This document shows, one piece after another, positions 33,561-46,063 of a stretch of DNA of 64,000 bases. This DNA is from Sophora flavescens (Eukaryota > Streptophyta > Magnoliopsida > Fabales > Fabaceae). The position numbers and the translations under genes are program-made. The stretch lies in contig CM061070.1 of assembly GCA_030762895.1 (NCBI GenBank), positions 31,709,652 through 31,773,651 on the forward strand, read 5' to 3'. Below the pieces are notes generated by a model. That model saw only the letters and a list, made by a program, of their open reading frames with translations, did no database searches and was not told the DNA's origin. Position 1 is the stretch's first letter, and each line of letters begins with the position of its first letter.

Positions 33561-34207
33561 TGTGTACTAACCGAAGAGTGAAACCTGGCCACCGAACTTG
33601 AATACCCGGACCAATCCGGAAATTAAGGATAAGAAGTTAATATCACCTTTAATTATCCTGATATTATCTGAAATAATCGTGTCCGGTTAAAAGAGATAAT
33701 ATCCCTTAAATAAAGGGATAGGATATTGATATTATCCTTAAATAAATCCCCATATTATCTGAAATAACCTTATCTGGTTAAAAGAGATAATATCCCTTAA
33801 ATTAAGGAAATCACATCTCAAAAGAGATTTAAGAGATAAAAGGAGATAAATCCAGATCTCTAAAAGATATGGGAATCCTATTATAAAAGGAGGAGAACCC
33901 ATGAGAGAGCCTCACTTGGACTAACCCCGGTAACTCTCCCTTAAGTGTATTAGAGGACTAGCTCGACCAAGAGACTATTGAAGAGTACTTGCTCGCTAGT
34001 ACCCACCGGATACAAAATTAGGGGATCGAGATCACCGTATGGCCAAGGGTTGAACCTAGAACTACGTCTGGCTTTGATTCCCATTGGGATACGTAGGACC
34101 GGAATATTACATTCTGTCAAGCCAAAGTCTAAAACAACCATCATTTTTCACTCTTGGTTAAACGTTCTAAGGTGAGATTCCGGCAAGTCGGATCTCGGCA
34201 GGAACAA
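33561..34207 (+). repeat. 3' LTR of the gene-carrying element
   Basis: It starts TGTGTACTAACC after the purine tract and ends CAGGAACA. It shows the uninterrupted CACTA target site at about 33924-33936. The following bases AAACA resemble GAACA to the left of 23535 (4 of 5), a possible decayed target duplication of the whole 23535-34207 composite. Confidence 0.85.
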
Positions 34208-34298
34208 AACACAAGCAGACATCTTCTCCAACTGAATGCTAAAGAATAACTTGCTATCATGTGCCATACAAGTTTGTCACATAAGGACAGATAGATGG
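34208..34298 (-). other. Probable displaced 3' UTR of NF-YA (middle sliver)
   Basis: These 91 non-repetitive bases are trapped between two retroelements. On the minus strand they contain GGCACATGATAGCAAGTTAT and TCTTTAGC, weakly resembling a miR169 target (GCAAGT, AT, CTT in register), followed by CAGTTGGAGAAG. Orientation and order fit the NF-YA 3' region. A target duplication of the neighbouring Tat element (TTGAG at 59120) is not seen here, so continuity is not proven. Confidence 0.4.
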
Positions 34299-35370
34299 TG
34301 TTGACTCCCACCACCACCAACCCCCGTGTCAGAATTCCTTCGTTACAAATAATTAGAGATCAAGCGAGTGTGTGACCTACGAGTTATGCGATAATCTCGT
34401 CAAGAATAGTTATGAACTATCTGCCAAGTATGAATTTGACAATTTTAGTCAAATTAGGAATTACTGGCTAGGACTTAGTACTAAGACAAGTATATAAGTT
34501 TGAAAATGGTGTACAAATTATTGTCAGTAATGAAACTTGACAATGAAACCACTTGTATATCAAAAGGTAAGTTTGAAGTTTTAAAAGAAGTAGTTTCTAT
34601 ATTAGAAAATAACTTCCTAATTACACTGAGTAACTAATAAAAAGAACAAAAGTTTAAAGATAAGTTAAGTAAAGTAGGATCTAAGCAATACTACTTGCAA
34701 AAAAATGAATGAATTTAAAAGAAGAACATACAAGAATTGCTGGAAATAAATGAGAGTAAATGAAGAACTTGAATAAAAGAGATGAAAATGGCATTGAATT
34801 TTGCCATAGTATTGAAATAAGAAGGATGGAAGGAATAATTGAATGTAATCCATCAATCTATTGTGTGATCGAGATGTGTAGGATGTGTATCAAGTAACCG
34901 GCCTTTATTACATTGTGATTACTAGTATTTATAGGCAAATAAAATAACTACCTAGAAATAACTCCCTATCTAAATGACTTCCACATGTCCTTGGCAGTTT
35001 TCTTAAGTTTTATACTTAAACTGTTTTGTCAAACAATTCCACTAACTGCTCAATGTCTTGAACCGCTCCGTGTCAATTTGCTTATCTTCGACGGTTTGAA
35101 TTGTTTGACAACTTGTATTGGTACCTTTCGTCGGATTGGGGACTTAACCAATTTCTTCACTTTTCTATTTCTCTTGACGACTCTTCTTTCAACTGAGTCT
35201 TCCTTTATTATTTTGTCAGGAATTTGATTGTCGAATCTTTTCCTCTGTCGAACTGTATTTTCTCGTCAACCAAATATTTTCAATACTTAGAAAATTTTGG
35301 TTATCACTTTGATCCCTTCGTCAGCCCATCAAAAAAAAATTCCATCAAAACTCAAAATTTCACCCCTAAC
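34299..35370 (-). repeat. 3' LTR of the Tat element
   Basis: It matches 58045-59119 for most of its length (ATTCCTTCGTTACAAATAAT ... ATTTCACCCCTAAC). The outer 30 bases differ: TGTTGACTCCCACCACC here, TGTTAACGTTGG in the other copy. The inner edge is followed by CGATGCCCCCCAAGTTC, the purine tract on the minus strand. Confidence 0.85.
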
Positions 35371-35688
35371 CGATGCCCCCCAAGTTCTACTTTTTGACGG
35401 CCTTGTCCGAAAGAATAGCAGAATTTGAATTTTCAAATCCTCAAACAGATTTTCAATTTTGGGTTTAACTTCAGTAATCAAATCTTATAGACTTAATCAT
35501 ATCCCTATTTGATAGGGATAATCATAACGTTGTAGCTGCCTTGGAAGTTGAGCCACCAACCCCAACTTTCTTTAAATTTCTATCACATCACCGCTCAGTC
35601 TTCTTCTCCATCTACTCGCTTCTTTTCTTCGCGAAAAATTTTCTCTTTCATAAAGTTGCTTCATTCTTCATTATTCTACTTAGTGCTC

Positions 35689-38600
35689 ATGGCGACTTCT
35701 TCCAAAACCTCTACTTCAACACCTCAATCCTCGGTGGCTGCTCCTAGGGTGGTGGTTCAGGACCCACTTTTGGATAAATCAGAGCTATGGCAAAATTCTA
35801 TGGTGATTTATCCTGTTCATGATTCTTCCATTTCTCTGAACCCACCTGCTGCATTCTTGGGTCCCCTTATTGTCCAGAACGAAATTCCTGATAATTTGTG
35901 GGGTTCCTTTCCTTGCAATAACCCTAATGAAGCTATCTTAGCTTCTTTTTCTTCACTTCCTATTCACGCATTTAAAAAGGGTGATAGGATTTTTAGGATG
36001 CCCCCTGCTACCAGATTTGATGCCTACGTTGGTTGGCTTGACCGTGTCCAAGCCCAGAAACGTGAGGTATGGAAATAAGTTGAAATCTTTGAATTTATCC
36101 AACTTTCTCGTCATCTTAAATTGGTAGACTTTTCTTTAATTGGGGCATCAGCTTTCTTTTGGAATAAAACTACCAACAATTTCCATTTCTCATATGGAAT
36201 GATGGGTCCAACTCTTTTCGACATGTCAGCCATTACAGGGCTTCATCCGGATGGCCCTTCCATGCATACTCGTGTCGAGGTTAAGAGACAAATTGATGTC
36301 CACGTCCCGAGATGTTCTTTTTCTAAATATGTCACATATTTCAAAGGTAAATAAAATGAATCGACGACAGACACTGAGCATGTAGACTTTTTATTCCTTT
36401 GGCTATGTGCTTATGTCTTTTGTAGTAAATCTGCCACTTTGATTGCAGCTTATGTTCCTCTTGCCAACCTTCTTGCTACTGGCAAGAGGACAGCCCTGGG
36501 CCAGTGTGTTCTGGCCAATCTTTACGATAGCATGGATATGTTGGTTGACACTATCAGATTAAAAAAGAAAACCAACATAGGAGGTCCTCTTTGGCTTCTC
36601 TAATTGTGGCTTCACGCCGTCTTAGAGCGTCGCATTTCTTACAAGGCCCCTGTAGAATTGTCGATAGACACTTATGGTTCTTATCTTTTCTATGTTTCTG
36701 TCGAGTCTTTGTCGAAAGATGAAACTGTCAATTTCAAATTTTATTTCAAAATATTTCATTCTCTTTCGTCAACCTCTTCAAAAATCAATTTCACCCCTTT
36801 TGTTGACCGAAAATATGGTCTAGAGTGGTTTATTAAGCTGAGTACTACTATGTCCAAATCCAATGAATCTATTTGGGCCAATTTCCTCTGTCAAAGAGTC
36901 ATTTTTGTCAATGGTCCTGGTTTTAAAACCCATCGAATCTATCTCCATTTACCCAATACCATGGCTTGTCAGCTTGGTTTCTGTCAATCTATCCCTGCTC
37001 CTTACTCATTAGACCCAGATGAGCACTTCATTGATGCCAAAGTTCTAATATACGAAGATATCGTGGCCATCAGTGACAAAGATAAAGCTCGCAGGACCTC
37101 TTTACAACTTGTCCCATTTTCTACTTTCCATGGAGCAACTCAAAGTTTTCTTGACTAGTGGGATGACTATTACTCCAATTATCATCCAAGTCTAAAAATC
37201 TGCTTGAGTTGCATTACAGATGCTGCTGGTAATGGTGATGATTCTTCTGTGCAGGAACAAGACCCACCGTCAAAAACTCAAGGTGAACTTCGGAAATAAA
37301 TTCAAGCCTTTGAGAAATTTTACAAAATCAAGTGGAATCCCATGAGACCACATGACATAGTTCGTCATGTTAACAGTGTTTTAGCTAACGCCAAAAGGAT
37401 GCACAATAACAAGGAATCCGAAAGACTTGCCAAATATTGGAAAATTCTAAATATGACCAAAGAATATTTTGACAGTTTAAAAGCTCATTTTCCTGATCCT
37501 GTGCCCATTCCTTGTGCTCCTTTTGGTATAGCTGATTCACACCCAGGGAAGCCGACGAAGGGAGGTAACTTCATTTTTCTAGAGAGCGTAAGTGCTTACG
37601 TTGATCCTTTTGAAAAACCAAATCTAGTTACCTTTGCTCGTCGGTTTCTTCAACCGATTGACGACTTTTTATACCTTTCACGCATGTTAACTTACAATCC
37701 AGGTACTTGTTTGGCAATTACGTATAAAAGTTTCTTCTCTTGTCCACTGACGATCCACTTATTTATGTTTTCTTTGACAGTTATCTCTCTTGACAAACCT
37801 CTTCCTGGCAAATCTAAAGTTGTCATATCAGTAGGAGAGATATTTGAAGATGATTTAGATGAGGAGGAAGATTTGATCCCTGCCAAGAAAGGATCGAAAG
37901 TTCCCGTGTCTAAGACAACAAAAGTGACAAGAAAAAGAAAAGAAAAAACTCTAATCTCTGATTTACTTTCCAAGAAATCAAGATCTGTCAAGAGTTCTTC
38001 TATCTCAGCAGATTCTGATGCTGCCAAGACCTTATCCAAGCCAAAAGACACCATTGTCAGTTCATCCAACAATTCCCCTTCTGATCAGTACAAGGTACGG
38101 CTTTGATCCTTATGACTGGTTTGTTGGATTAAAATAGATTCACCCATAATATCTAAATTTCTTTTTCATTTTTGACAAAAAGAAAATTGTCCATCCTACA
38201 TAGGAAGCAGACGTGGATGTTGATTTGGTGTCTTCGGACTCCCATATATTTTTCATTATCCTATCATTCTCCATATATATTATATTTGTGTCTCACCCTT
38301 TCTCTTTTATCAGGAAGAAACTTCCCGAGGTGAGGACTCAATGACCATCAGGGAAATTGTCAGCAGAACTGTTGAACCAACAATTCCTTCTGATCCAGAG
38401 GTATAAGACAATTTATTTGTCCTCTCCCTTTATTTAATTATTCTAGTTTTGGTTCATTTATTTTCTTACCTTTACAGGTTGAAAAAGATTTTGAGCAGTT
38501 GGCTCTTGAGGGTGATGTTCTGATAACAAACTCTTCAGACCCTAAATTCACTCAGGAACTGCCCCCACTTCTCAACAATCTAAACCAACTCTTCAAATCC

Positions 38601-39440
38601 TAACTTCTACAGCTAGTGAGCCAGTTGGAGCTGCTGTTATGATTGAGATTCCAGATGAAGATATTGATATGGATGCCTTACTGGTTGAAACAATTCTTGT
38701 CGTTCTTCCTCCGCCTCCGATTAGGCCTCCAACTATTAAGTCTCCCGAACCCAAACCAGCTCTTCATTTTAATACTTGGATCAACATGTTGGCTGAAGTT
38801 AGTCGGAAAGAATCAACTTTTTCTACCAACTCTTCATCGACTCAACCTGACTCTAGCGATTCTCGAGTTATCAATCTCATGCATGATTTGAGAACTCTTC
38901 TTGACAAATCCTTCAGTACTCTCTGTTCTGATGTTAATGTTCGACAAGAACTGTCAAGACTAATTAAAGAAATCACCCCTCTTTATTCTAACCTTCCTTT
39001 GCCTAGCCGCACTCACTTCCTCTCGATCCACAAATTTTGGGAGCGGTTCTCTGGCAAATTAGAGAAGATGTCTTTTGTCATTCCTTCCTATGAAGAGGAG
39101 GAAAAGATTAAGGACAATCATCTAGCCAAGTTCCAGGATCTAGAGGCCTCCAAACAAAAAGAGCTTGACCTTATCTCGACATGAGCTCAGACTAAAAATT
39201 CCCTCCTGGACTACCGAAAAAAGTTATTGGCAGAGATCGAATTGACAGACCGACAAGACGCCAAGTTTGATAAGGCTCGGAGAAAAGCAAAGACAAAGTC
39301 AAAGCCATTGATGATGAATCTGTCCAACTTGGCCAAAGAGCTGAAACCGTAGTTGGCAAACTTCGTGCTTTACCTGACCGAATATAATGTTGCCGTTGCC
39401 AGCAAGGCTGATCTTACCTTTGCCTGAGATAAGTTGTCTT
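35689..39440 (+). pseudogene. Antisense ORF of the Tat element: plant-mobile-domain protein with coiled-coil tail
   Basis: Starting MATSSKTSTSTPQSS, open blocks (to 36078; 36121-36354; about 36355-37158; 37342-38106; 38340-38600; 38639-39184) read as one protein family. The N-terminal part has AFFWNKTTNNFHFSYG, GPTLFDMSAITGLHPDG, LFLWLCAYVFCSKS and GGPLWLL, the pattern of the plant mobile domain (PMD). A Lys/Ser linker (KVTRKRKEK, KKSRSVKSS) and a coiled-coil tail follow. CAA-to-TAA type stops break it at 36076 and 36601. Donor/acceptor-like sites (38101 GTACGG, 38400 GTATAA, 38478 TTACAG) suggest introns. Antisense ORFs at this place are known in Tat elements. Their function is not settled. 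Confidence 0.7.
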
Positions 39441-40178
39441 TTGACATTAGCTTATACAAAATTTAATATGTTGTAATTTTCTTTTCTTTTATCTTTTCTT
39501 TTAACGAATTTTGTAATTTCGAGAGTTATTTTGTCTCTTGGTCTACTTTCACATTTATTTAATTTCAACTTTTGGTTCCAATAAATTTCGTAAATTACCC
39601 ATATCAATTTACCATTAATCTTGGTAAGTTTCAAAACATTGGTAAACCATCTACATTTAATTTCTTGTCTCTCCAGACCACTTATAAATAGCAAGGTTTG
39701 CTTCTCACAACATATATGCCATTAACATTTGTGATTTTACATCAAATATGTTTCTATTAACGACCTTATTTTTCTAACTATTTCCATGGGAGCCTGACCT
39801 TACAACCTTTGACTCTCAGATTCAAGGTCTTTGTCTTGATGGTCATTTTGTGAGTAAAGATCAGTGACCAACGTAATGGGCACGGTAGAGATCAGCAACC
39901 AACGTAACTACTAGAGCTGACTACCGCTGCCCACCTCTGGTTAGAGCAGACTTGAAACAGAATGAGTGCATCTGTTTCCAGTTCCATCATCTTCTTCTCA
40001 GAGGGTGGTTATCTCTCTTGGTGTTGTCTTTGCTACACCATAAGCAACAACCACCTTCTGGGTTAAATGATGGTGAGATCTGCTCGTGCCAGATTTTCTT
40101 TACACTTTGCGCACTCTCGATATATGAAGCAGACGAAACTTCATCAAATGGGAATGAAGCCTCAACAAATTAGGTTGT
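39441..40178. other. Non-coding spacer of the Tat element
   Basis: Sequence between the antisense ORF and the nested solo LTR. No gene is supported. A CAACGTAA repeat occurs at about 39866-39920. Confidence 0.45.
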
Positions 40179-40951
40179 TGTAAAACCCACAAAAAAAAAA
40201 AAATTAAATTAGCGCTGATGGTCAAAGTTAAAAGTTATTTATTTAAAGAAAAAAATAATAATTACTTGCAAGAATATATAAGAGATTAGCGTAGTAAAAT
40301 AGAGTTATGAGATAGATTTTTGTTTTTGTTTTACCCCTAGTATGGTAGGACCCTTCGGTAAGTATAATGGTTAAGAAATAAAACAAGGGAAAAAGAGTTA
40401 GAGTGTCTTGAGAACCCTAACTTTTAAAATCAGTTTTCTCTAGAGAAAAAGTGGAAGAAAGCGCAGCGGCTCAAGATCATAGAGACGTGCTCTTGGTGCA
40501 GGGGATACAATTTCACTCTCCTTTTTCCTTTCTTTTTCATCGATTCAGGTGAGGGTTGTAGATTTTGATAGGCTTGATGTTTTATTTAAATTCGGTGTGT
40601 TTAATTCGCCCCTGTTCTCGGATTCATATCAGTAATGTTTCTCTTTGTATTGCTTAATTTCTTTGATTTTCTTGATGAGGTTGAATATAATTTGTGGTCC
40701 ATATGTTATCGACGCCGTCGGATGTGCTGGGTGTGAAAGTATTTTAATCTGTTACTCTTGTTACTCTGCCTCGTCTCCGACGCCATTGACACTGGAGTCA
40801 TATATGTTTGCTCCATTAGATTAATTTCATGCCAATTTCAATCATATATAATGTGAACCTTCTGGAACCAAAACCTTGCCCAATGACGTAAAGCACATGG
40901 CTTTTGATGATATGGTACAGCAAACTCTCATATGACGCAAACCCAGTAAGC

Positions 40952-40991
<40 letters not shown>

Positions 40992-42020
40992 GCAAATTTT
41001 TTTCTTTATTATAAAAATTTAAAATATCTTTTTAAATAATATATATGTTAGGTGTAATGCTTATTTACGTCAATGTGTATAGAGTAGATATATGATGGTG
41101 TATGGCTTATGATCATTGGATTGAGATGGATTGTTACAGGACAATATTATATGTAAGGATTGTGTTAAATTATGATTAAATGATTTATATTCTTGTGTGA
41201 TTCTTTTCTTTTAATGAGTTCAAAGAACATGATTGTGTTAAGTGATTTGTTTTGTGATGATGAGCACATTGAGTAAGACTTGGTGTATCCGACCGGTCAG
41301 CGGACCCGACCGGTATATAAATGTGACCGTTGGAGAAGAGGGACTCTAGTGAAAGAACCTCGGAGTTTGAAGGGTAGTTGTGCAGTGACCGAGGTCACTT
41401 GCCGGTCAACAGATTCGACCTGGATATAAATGTGACCGTCGGAGTGGGAGACTCTAGTGAACAACTCCAAACGGATTACAAACATCTTACTCAATGTTGA
41501 AATGATTGTAATGCAACTTGAAAGTTGCTCTGAAGATATGGTTTAAGTGTGTGGTATGGTACGATATGGCATATGTATGCTTACGTGATATACTTGATCG
41601 TGTTTATATACCCTCACTGAGTTCTATGACTCACCCCCGCCCTTTTTGGTTTAGCTTCAGGTACTTCACGAGTGGAGACATCTCAGGGAGCCCATGCAAA
41701 GGAGTAATGTGGGCAGGTGCTGCAGCTTGGTTATTTATTTGATTTTGTTTAGTCATATGAGATACCTCTTCCTTATTTAAAATTTGGGACTATTTCCCTC
41801 TTTGGTTGTGAACCACTTCTTTCATTTAAACTCTATATGTAGACTCAGGGCCACATTGGTTTTTATTTTATTTTGGAATAATCATTTACTCTGATATTTA
41901 CTTTGGTATCATAAAATTATCTATGTTATGACGCGACTTATACGTTCTTGATAGGCCTTGGGAATAGGACATCGGGGTCTCATTCTAGCCGGTCAGGAAC
42001 GCCTAAGTTGGGTCTTGACA
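40179..42020 (+). mobile_element. Solo LTR, 1842 bp, TSD GTTGT
   Basis: It starts TGTAAAACCCAC and ends GGGTCTTGACA. GTTGT lies on both sides (40174-40178 and 42021-42025). It contains an (AT)n run at about 40954-40990 and a two-copy motif GACCGGTATATAAATGTGACC / GACCTGGATATAAATGTGACC-like around 41306 and 41419. No internal region remains, so LTR-LTR recombination removed it. Confidence 0.9.
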
Positions 42021-42230
42021 GTTGTGCTGCTGCATTGTTGAAGAGTGAAGGATAAAAGTCTGTCAATCTTATCAGAGTTTCTATTTCTTAGTTATTTTAG
42101 GAATAAGTTCGCTTTGATTGATTATTTGTACTCTTGACAAACGATGAATAATTTAGATTGACAATCTGTACTTTTGGCAATGTATGGTTGTTTTTCCAAG
42201 TTAGTGAATAAAATATTCTTATTTCCTTTT

Positions 42231-43226
42231 TTACTTGTTGTCAATCTTTACTTCCAGCATTGTCGGTTGATATTTCTGTAAATACTTGCCATTAATTGAA
42301 CTAATTCCTAGGCCTGTATTGACATCGACAAGTGCATATGCATTCCCAAAAAATGCTTTAGAAATCTTAAATGGTTTTTCCCATTTTGGTGACCATTTAC
42401 CGAATTCTCGACAACTTTTATCCATAGGCACAATGACTTTCCATACTAAGTCATTTACTTTGAATAATTTGAACTTCACTCGATTATTGTAGAATTTTGC
42501 AATTCTTTCTTTCTGTCGAATTAAGTTCTCCAATGCAATCAACCTTTCATCGCTTAATTCTTTAATTCATCCAACATTGCATCCTAATATTGGTCGATAG
42601 TCAAGTCATCTTGTCTTTGAATACGAATTGACTGAAGATTGATTTCGATAGGCAATACAAGATCATGTCCATATACTAACCTGTATGGTGAGGTTCCTGT
42701 CGATTGTCTGGGTGAATTCCTATATGCCCACAGTATTTGGTCAAGAGTGTTATGCCAGTTCCTTGTTGACCCACATGCTTTTTAATAAGACCAATAATAA
42801 TCTTATTTATGGCCTCAACTTGGCCATTAGCTTGTGCATAGTACGGAGTAGATGTGAGCATCTTTATATACCTAGAGTTGGCATATTCTATGATTTTCTT
42901 CCCGGTAAAAACTGATTCCTGATCAGTTGTCAAGGTTTGTGGTATTCCAAATCGACAAACAATATGATTTTCAATAAAATCAATCACATCTTTTTGGGTG
43001 ACTGCTTTGAGGCAAACTGCTTCCACCTACTAGGTAAAATAATTGACTCCAACTAAAATGAATTGATGTCCTTTTGATGAAGACGGGTGTATTTGGCCAA
43101 TTAAATCCAAAGCCCATCCTTTGAATGGCCATGGTTTGACTATAGAGTACAATTCACTGGCTGGAACATTCTATATGTGGTCATGTTTCTGACATTGCTC
43201 ATAAGACTTGGCGAACAAAATGTAGT
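42231..43226 (-). pseudogene. Integrase domain of the Tat element
   Basis: In minus-strand order: a zinc-finger end (YEQCQKHDHI, about 43195), the core with the first catalytic Asp (GWALDLIGQ, about 43095), the second in TTDQES (about 42923), and the Glu in NGQVEAINK (about 42815). The C-terminal GPF-type segment (KWSPKWEKPFKI, NAYALVDVNTG) ends at 42231 with KYLQKYQPTM and a stop. Several stops and a frame change near 42676 and 43026 disable it. Confidence 0.85.
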
Positions 43227-43228
43227 CC

Positions 43229-44077
43229 CTAACCATAGTTGGCCAATAATACAAAATCCGTCGAAGTACCCATTTCATTTTCCCTTGCTTGGTGGGCCCC
43301 ACATATGCCTTCATGGACCTCTGACAAAGCCAAATAAGCATCTTGCTCACTTAGGCACTTATGTAAGGTTCCATCGACATACCTTCTATATAATAGTCCA
43401 CCTTGCATGGTATAATTCAATGCTCTATGTTTTATTCTTCTATCTGCATTTTGACTTGGATTTTCCAAATACTCTATTATTGGCATTCTCCAATCATTGG
43501 GCAGAATTATGTCATTAACCAATACATCTCTTTCTTCTAATGGATATAATAATTCTCTAATTTCTATTATATCCAACAAAGTCTTTTGAGATATCTTGTA
43601 TCCTGAAGCTATTTGAGCTAACTCATTAGCCTCTTGATTTAGCTTCCTGGGGATATATTTGACAGTTATGTCATCGAACTTGCTCATCAATTTATTCGAT
43701 ATAATGCAATATTTTGTCAGATTATAACTGACACATTTGTATTCTTGAGTAAGTTGCTTAATAACTAACTGAGAATCCCCAAAGATATGCACATTTCATG
43801 CCTTCATCTCTACTTGTATCTCTAATCCGACAAATGAAGTTTCATACTCAGCTTTATTGTTAGAACATGGATATTTAAGTTCAAACATGAACTTGGTGGG
43901 GGTTCCTTGTGGAGTCACAATTAAGACACCTACTCCACTACCGCCTCGATGCCTTGACCCATCAAAGTAGAGTTTCCAAGGCTGTAAACTGACAAAGTTT
44001 ACTTTTGGCACATCCAATCCTGGATGTTCTACCAAAAAGTCGGCAATTGCCTGACCTTTGACAGCTTTGGCTGCCAT
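43229..44077 (-). pseudogene. Second (additional) RNase H and linker of the Tat element
   Basis: KLYFDGSRHRGGSGVG (catalytic Asp), NNKAEYE (Glu), FGDSQLVIKQL (Asp) and KLNQEANELA (final Asp replaced by Asn/Glu context) form a complete plant-type additional RNase H. One stop splits it at 43793-43795. It is followed by the linker to integrase (ALNYTMQGGLLYRRYVDGTL). A second RNase H here defines the Tat lineage. Confidence 0.85.
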
Positions 44078-44080
44078 GTA

Positions 44081-44641
44081 TTATAAAGAATATTCTGACA
44101 AAGCAATGGTCCATTTACCAATACGCCCATTAAGGACTGGTTTTGACAACATATACTTTGTTACATCACTCTTAGAAATTACCAATACATTACAAGGCAT
44201 CATATAATATTTGAGTTTGGTACATGAAAAATACAATGCTAAACATAATTTCTCTATAACAGTATATCTTTTTTCAGCATCGTTGAGAACTCTGCTTAGA
44301 TAATACACGGCCCTTTCGACATTGTCATAGTCATCCTGGGCCAATAGACATCATATAGTATCTTCGGATGCTGATATGTACAACTTCAACGGTCGATGAG
44401 GCACAGCAGGCATCATGACCGGTGGATTGACTAAATATTGCTTGATCTGGTCAAAAGCTTCTTGATGACAAGATTCCCATACGAAACTTTGTTCTGCTTT
44501 CAACTTGACCAATGGTGCAAATACTCTTGTTCTTCCCGACAAATTTGATATAAACCTCCGCAGAAAGTTAACCTTTCCTAGGAAGGACTGTAATTCCTTC
44601 TTATTTGTCGGTATTGCGGCTTCCATAACTGTTTTGGCTTT
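44081..44641 (-). pseudogene. RT C-terminus and first RNase H of the Tat element
   Basis: The RT thumb/connection (NKKELQSFLGKVNFLRRFIS, PLVKL, FVWESCHQEAFDQIKQ) leads into the first RNase H (LKLYISASEDTI, a stop, AVYYLSRVLNDAEKRYTVIE). The reading frame resumes exactly at AAAGC, which is the TSD of the element nested at 44642-50505. The other half of the RT is at 50506-51221. Confidence 0.85.
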
Positions 44642-46063
44642 TGATGCGTGATTTTTAAGATATAAAGGCAAGTGCACCTCGTCGCAAACAAGTAATACGG
44701 TGGTGAGACCGGTTATCGTATCCACAGGGACTGGTTGTCAATTACCAATTCACAAACTCAACAACTATCTAGACTAAACTATGGTATGAGATATCAAAAC
44801 AGAAAACAAAGCAATACAATATTTTTGGTCTTTTTGGACTTTTAACAAACACTTGGAGTGCAGAATTTACAAATGGTTGAGATTGTCAGGTTTAGACTAC
44901 ACTAATCCTCCCTTGATTGCAATGAAATGGCTAACAACACAAGTTCTAATTCAATAATGACAATCAAGCCTTTTCTAAAGTACTCAAGCCTAATGTCTTA
45001 GGTGCATTGAGCCTAAAACCCCAAATTAAACCCTAATGTCTTAGGTGGATTAACCTGAGATTTTGCATTAAGTCAAGACTTATAAGATTGCAAGCAGCCA
45101 ACACCTATGTCTAGATTCTTGAACTACTTGGCATATGATTCATGAGCATGCCTTAACACCAACCTTTCAGTTATCTATCAAAGCAACATATCATTCCTAT
45201 GGGTAGCTAAGCCAAGGAAAGCATTAAACACAGAATCACATACTCATAAAGAAATAGAAACTTGTATTGAAATCAAATCAATTAACAATCAAGTTCAGAA
45301 AAGCTACATCTAAACCCAACAATGGGGGAATTAGCTACACATGATAATGTCTACAAAAGAGAAAGAGAGAAGAGAGGAAGAAAACTCCATGACGAATCCT
45401 TCAATCTTCTTCCAATCCAAGAGCATAAGAGATGTCATCTTTAAGGTCCTAGCCTTCCCCCAGCCATCAGCCCTCTTTAGGGTTTCCAAGCCTCTGCCAA
45501 AAGTCCCTTTGTTCTGTCTGCTGTGCTCTTATTTATAGATCAGTCGCGCGTCACGGCCGTGATGGCCATCACGGCCAGGCCATGACGGATTCTGTTTCTG
45601 GAACTTCTGGCGATTTTTAGGCTCTCGCGTGGCGAGCCCCTTCTCGGTCGCGAGCCCTCTGTTCATGGCCGTGATCTCCATCACGGCCAAGCCGTGATGG
45701 ATTCTGACTTGTGATGGTTTTGGGTCACGGCCGTGATGTACATCACGGCTAGGCCGTGACAGACTCTGACTTCAGCCTTTCTGCCTTTTCAGTTTTGCTC
45801 GATCATGGCCGTGATGGGCATCACAGCTAGGCCGTGATGGGCTCTGTTTGGCTCATTTTCTTCACTTTTAAGGCTCTAAATCATCCAAGCTTCATCATGG
45901 CCAAACCTTGGGCATTTAATCATGAATTCCTGCAAAACAACACCACAACACCACCTAACCCGTTCCAAGGTAAAAACTACTAAAATCAAACTAAAAATGC
46001 CTAAACTATATGCAAATGCATGCAGAAATGTACATGGAAAATGAGGTGAAATCACACTCATCA
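44642..46063 (-). repeat. 3' LTR of nested element
   Basis: Plus-strand ends are TGATGCGTGA and CACACTCATCA. It holds a minus-strand TATA box (TATAAATA, about 45529-45536) and, in U3, a 300-bp block of GTCACGGCCGTGATG and CTCGCGTGGCGAG words (45543-45850). Confidence 0.9.

Larger units (their letters stand above)
29158..34207 (+). mobile_element. Non-autonomous LTR retrotransposon carrying two host gene fragments
   Basis: The 5' LTR is 29158-29780 (its first roughly 13 bases are missing). The primer site TGGCGCCCACCGTGGGG begins at 29783, the polypurine tract AAAGCTTGGGGGGCT lies before 33561, and the 3' LTR is 33561-34207. The two LTRs are nearly identical by eye. The 3.8-kb interior has no gag-pol. 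It holds a RING-H2 fragment, an NFD4-like transporter fragment, a 68-bp tandem array and an antisense ORF remnant. It abuts, in opposite orientation, a broken second copy of the family (23535-29157). Confidence 0.8.

Noticed and set aside
23535..34207. Single Mutator-like element with long TIRs
   Set aside because: The arms are LTRs with purine tracts and a primer site, and there is no 9-bp duplication; LTR elements explain more.
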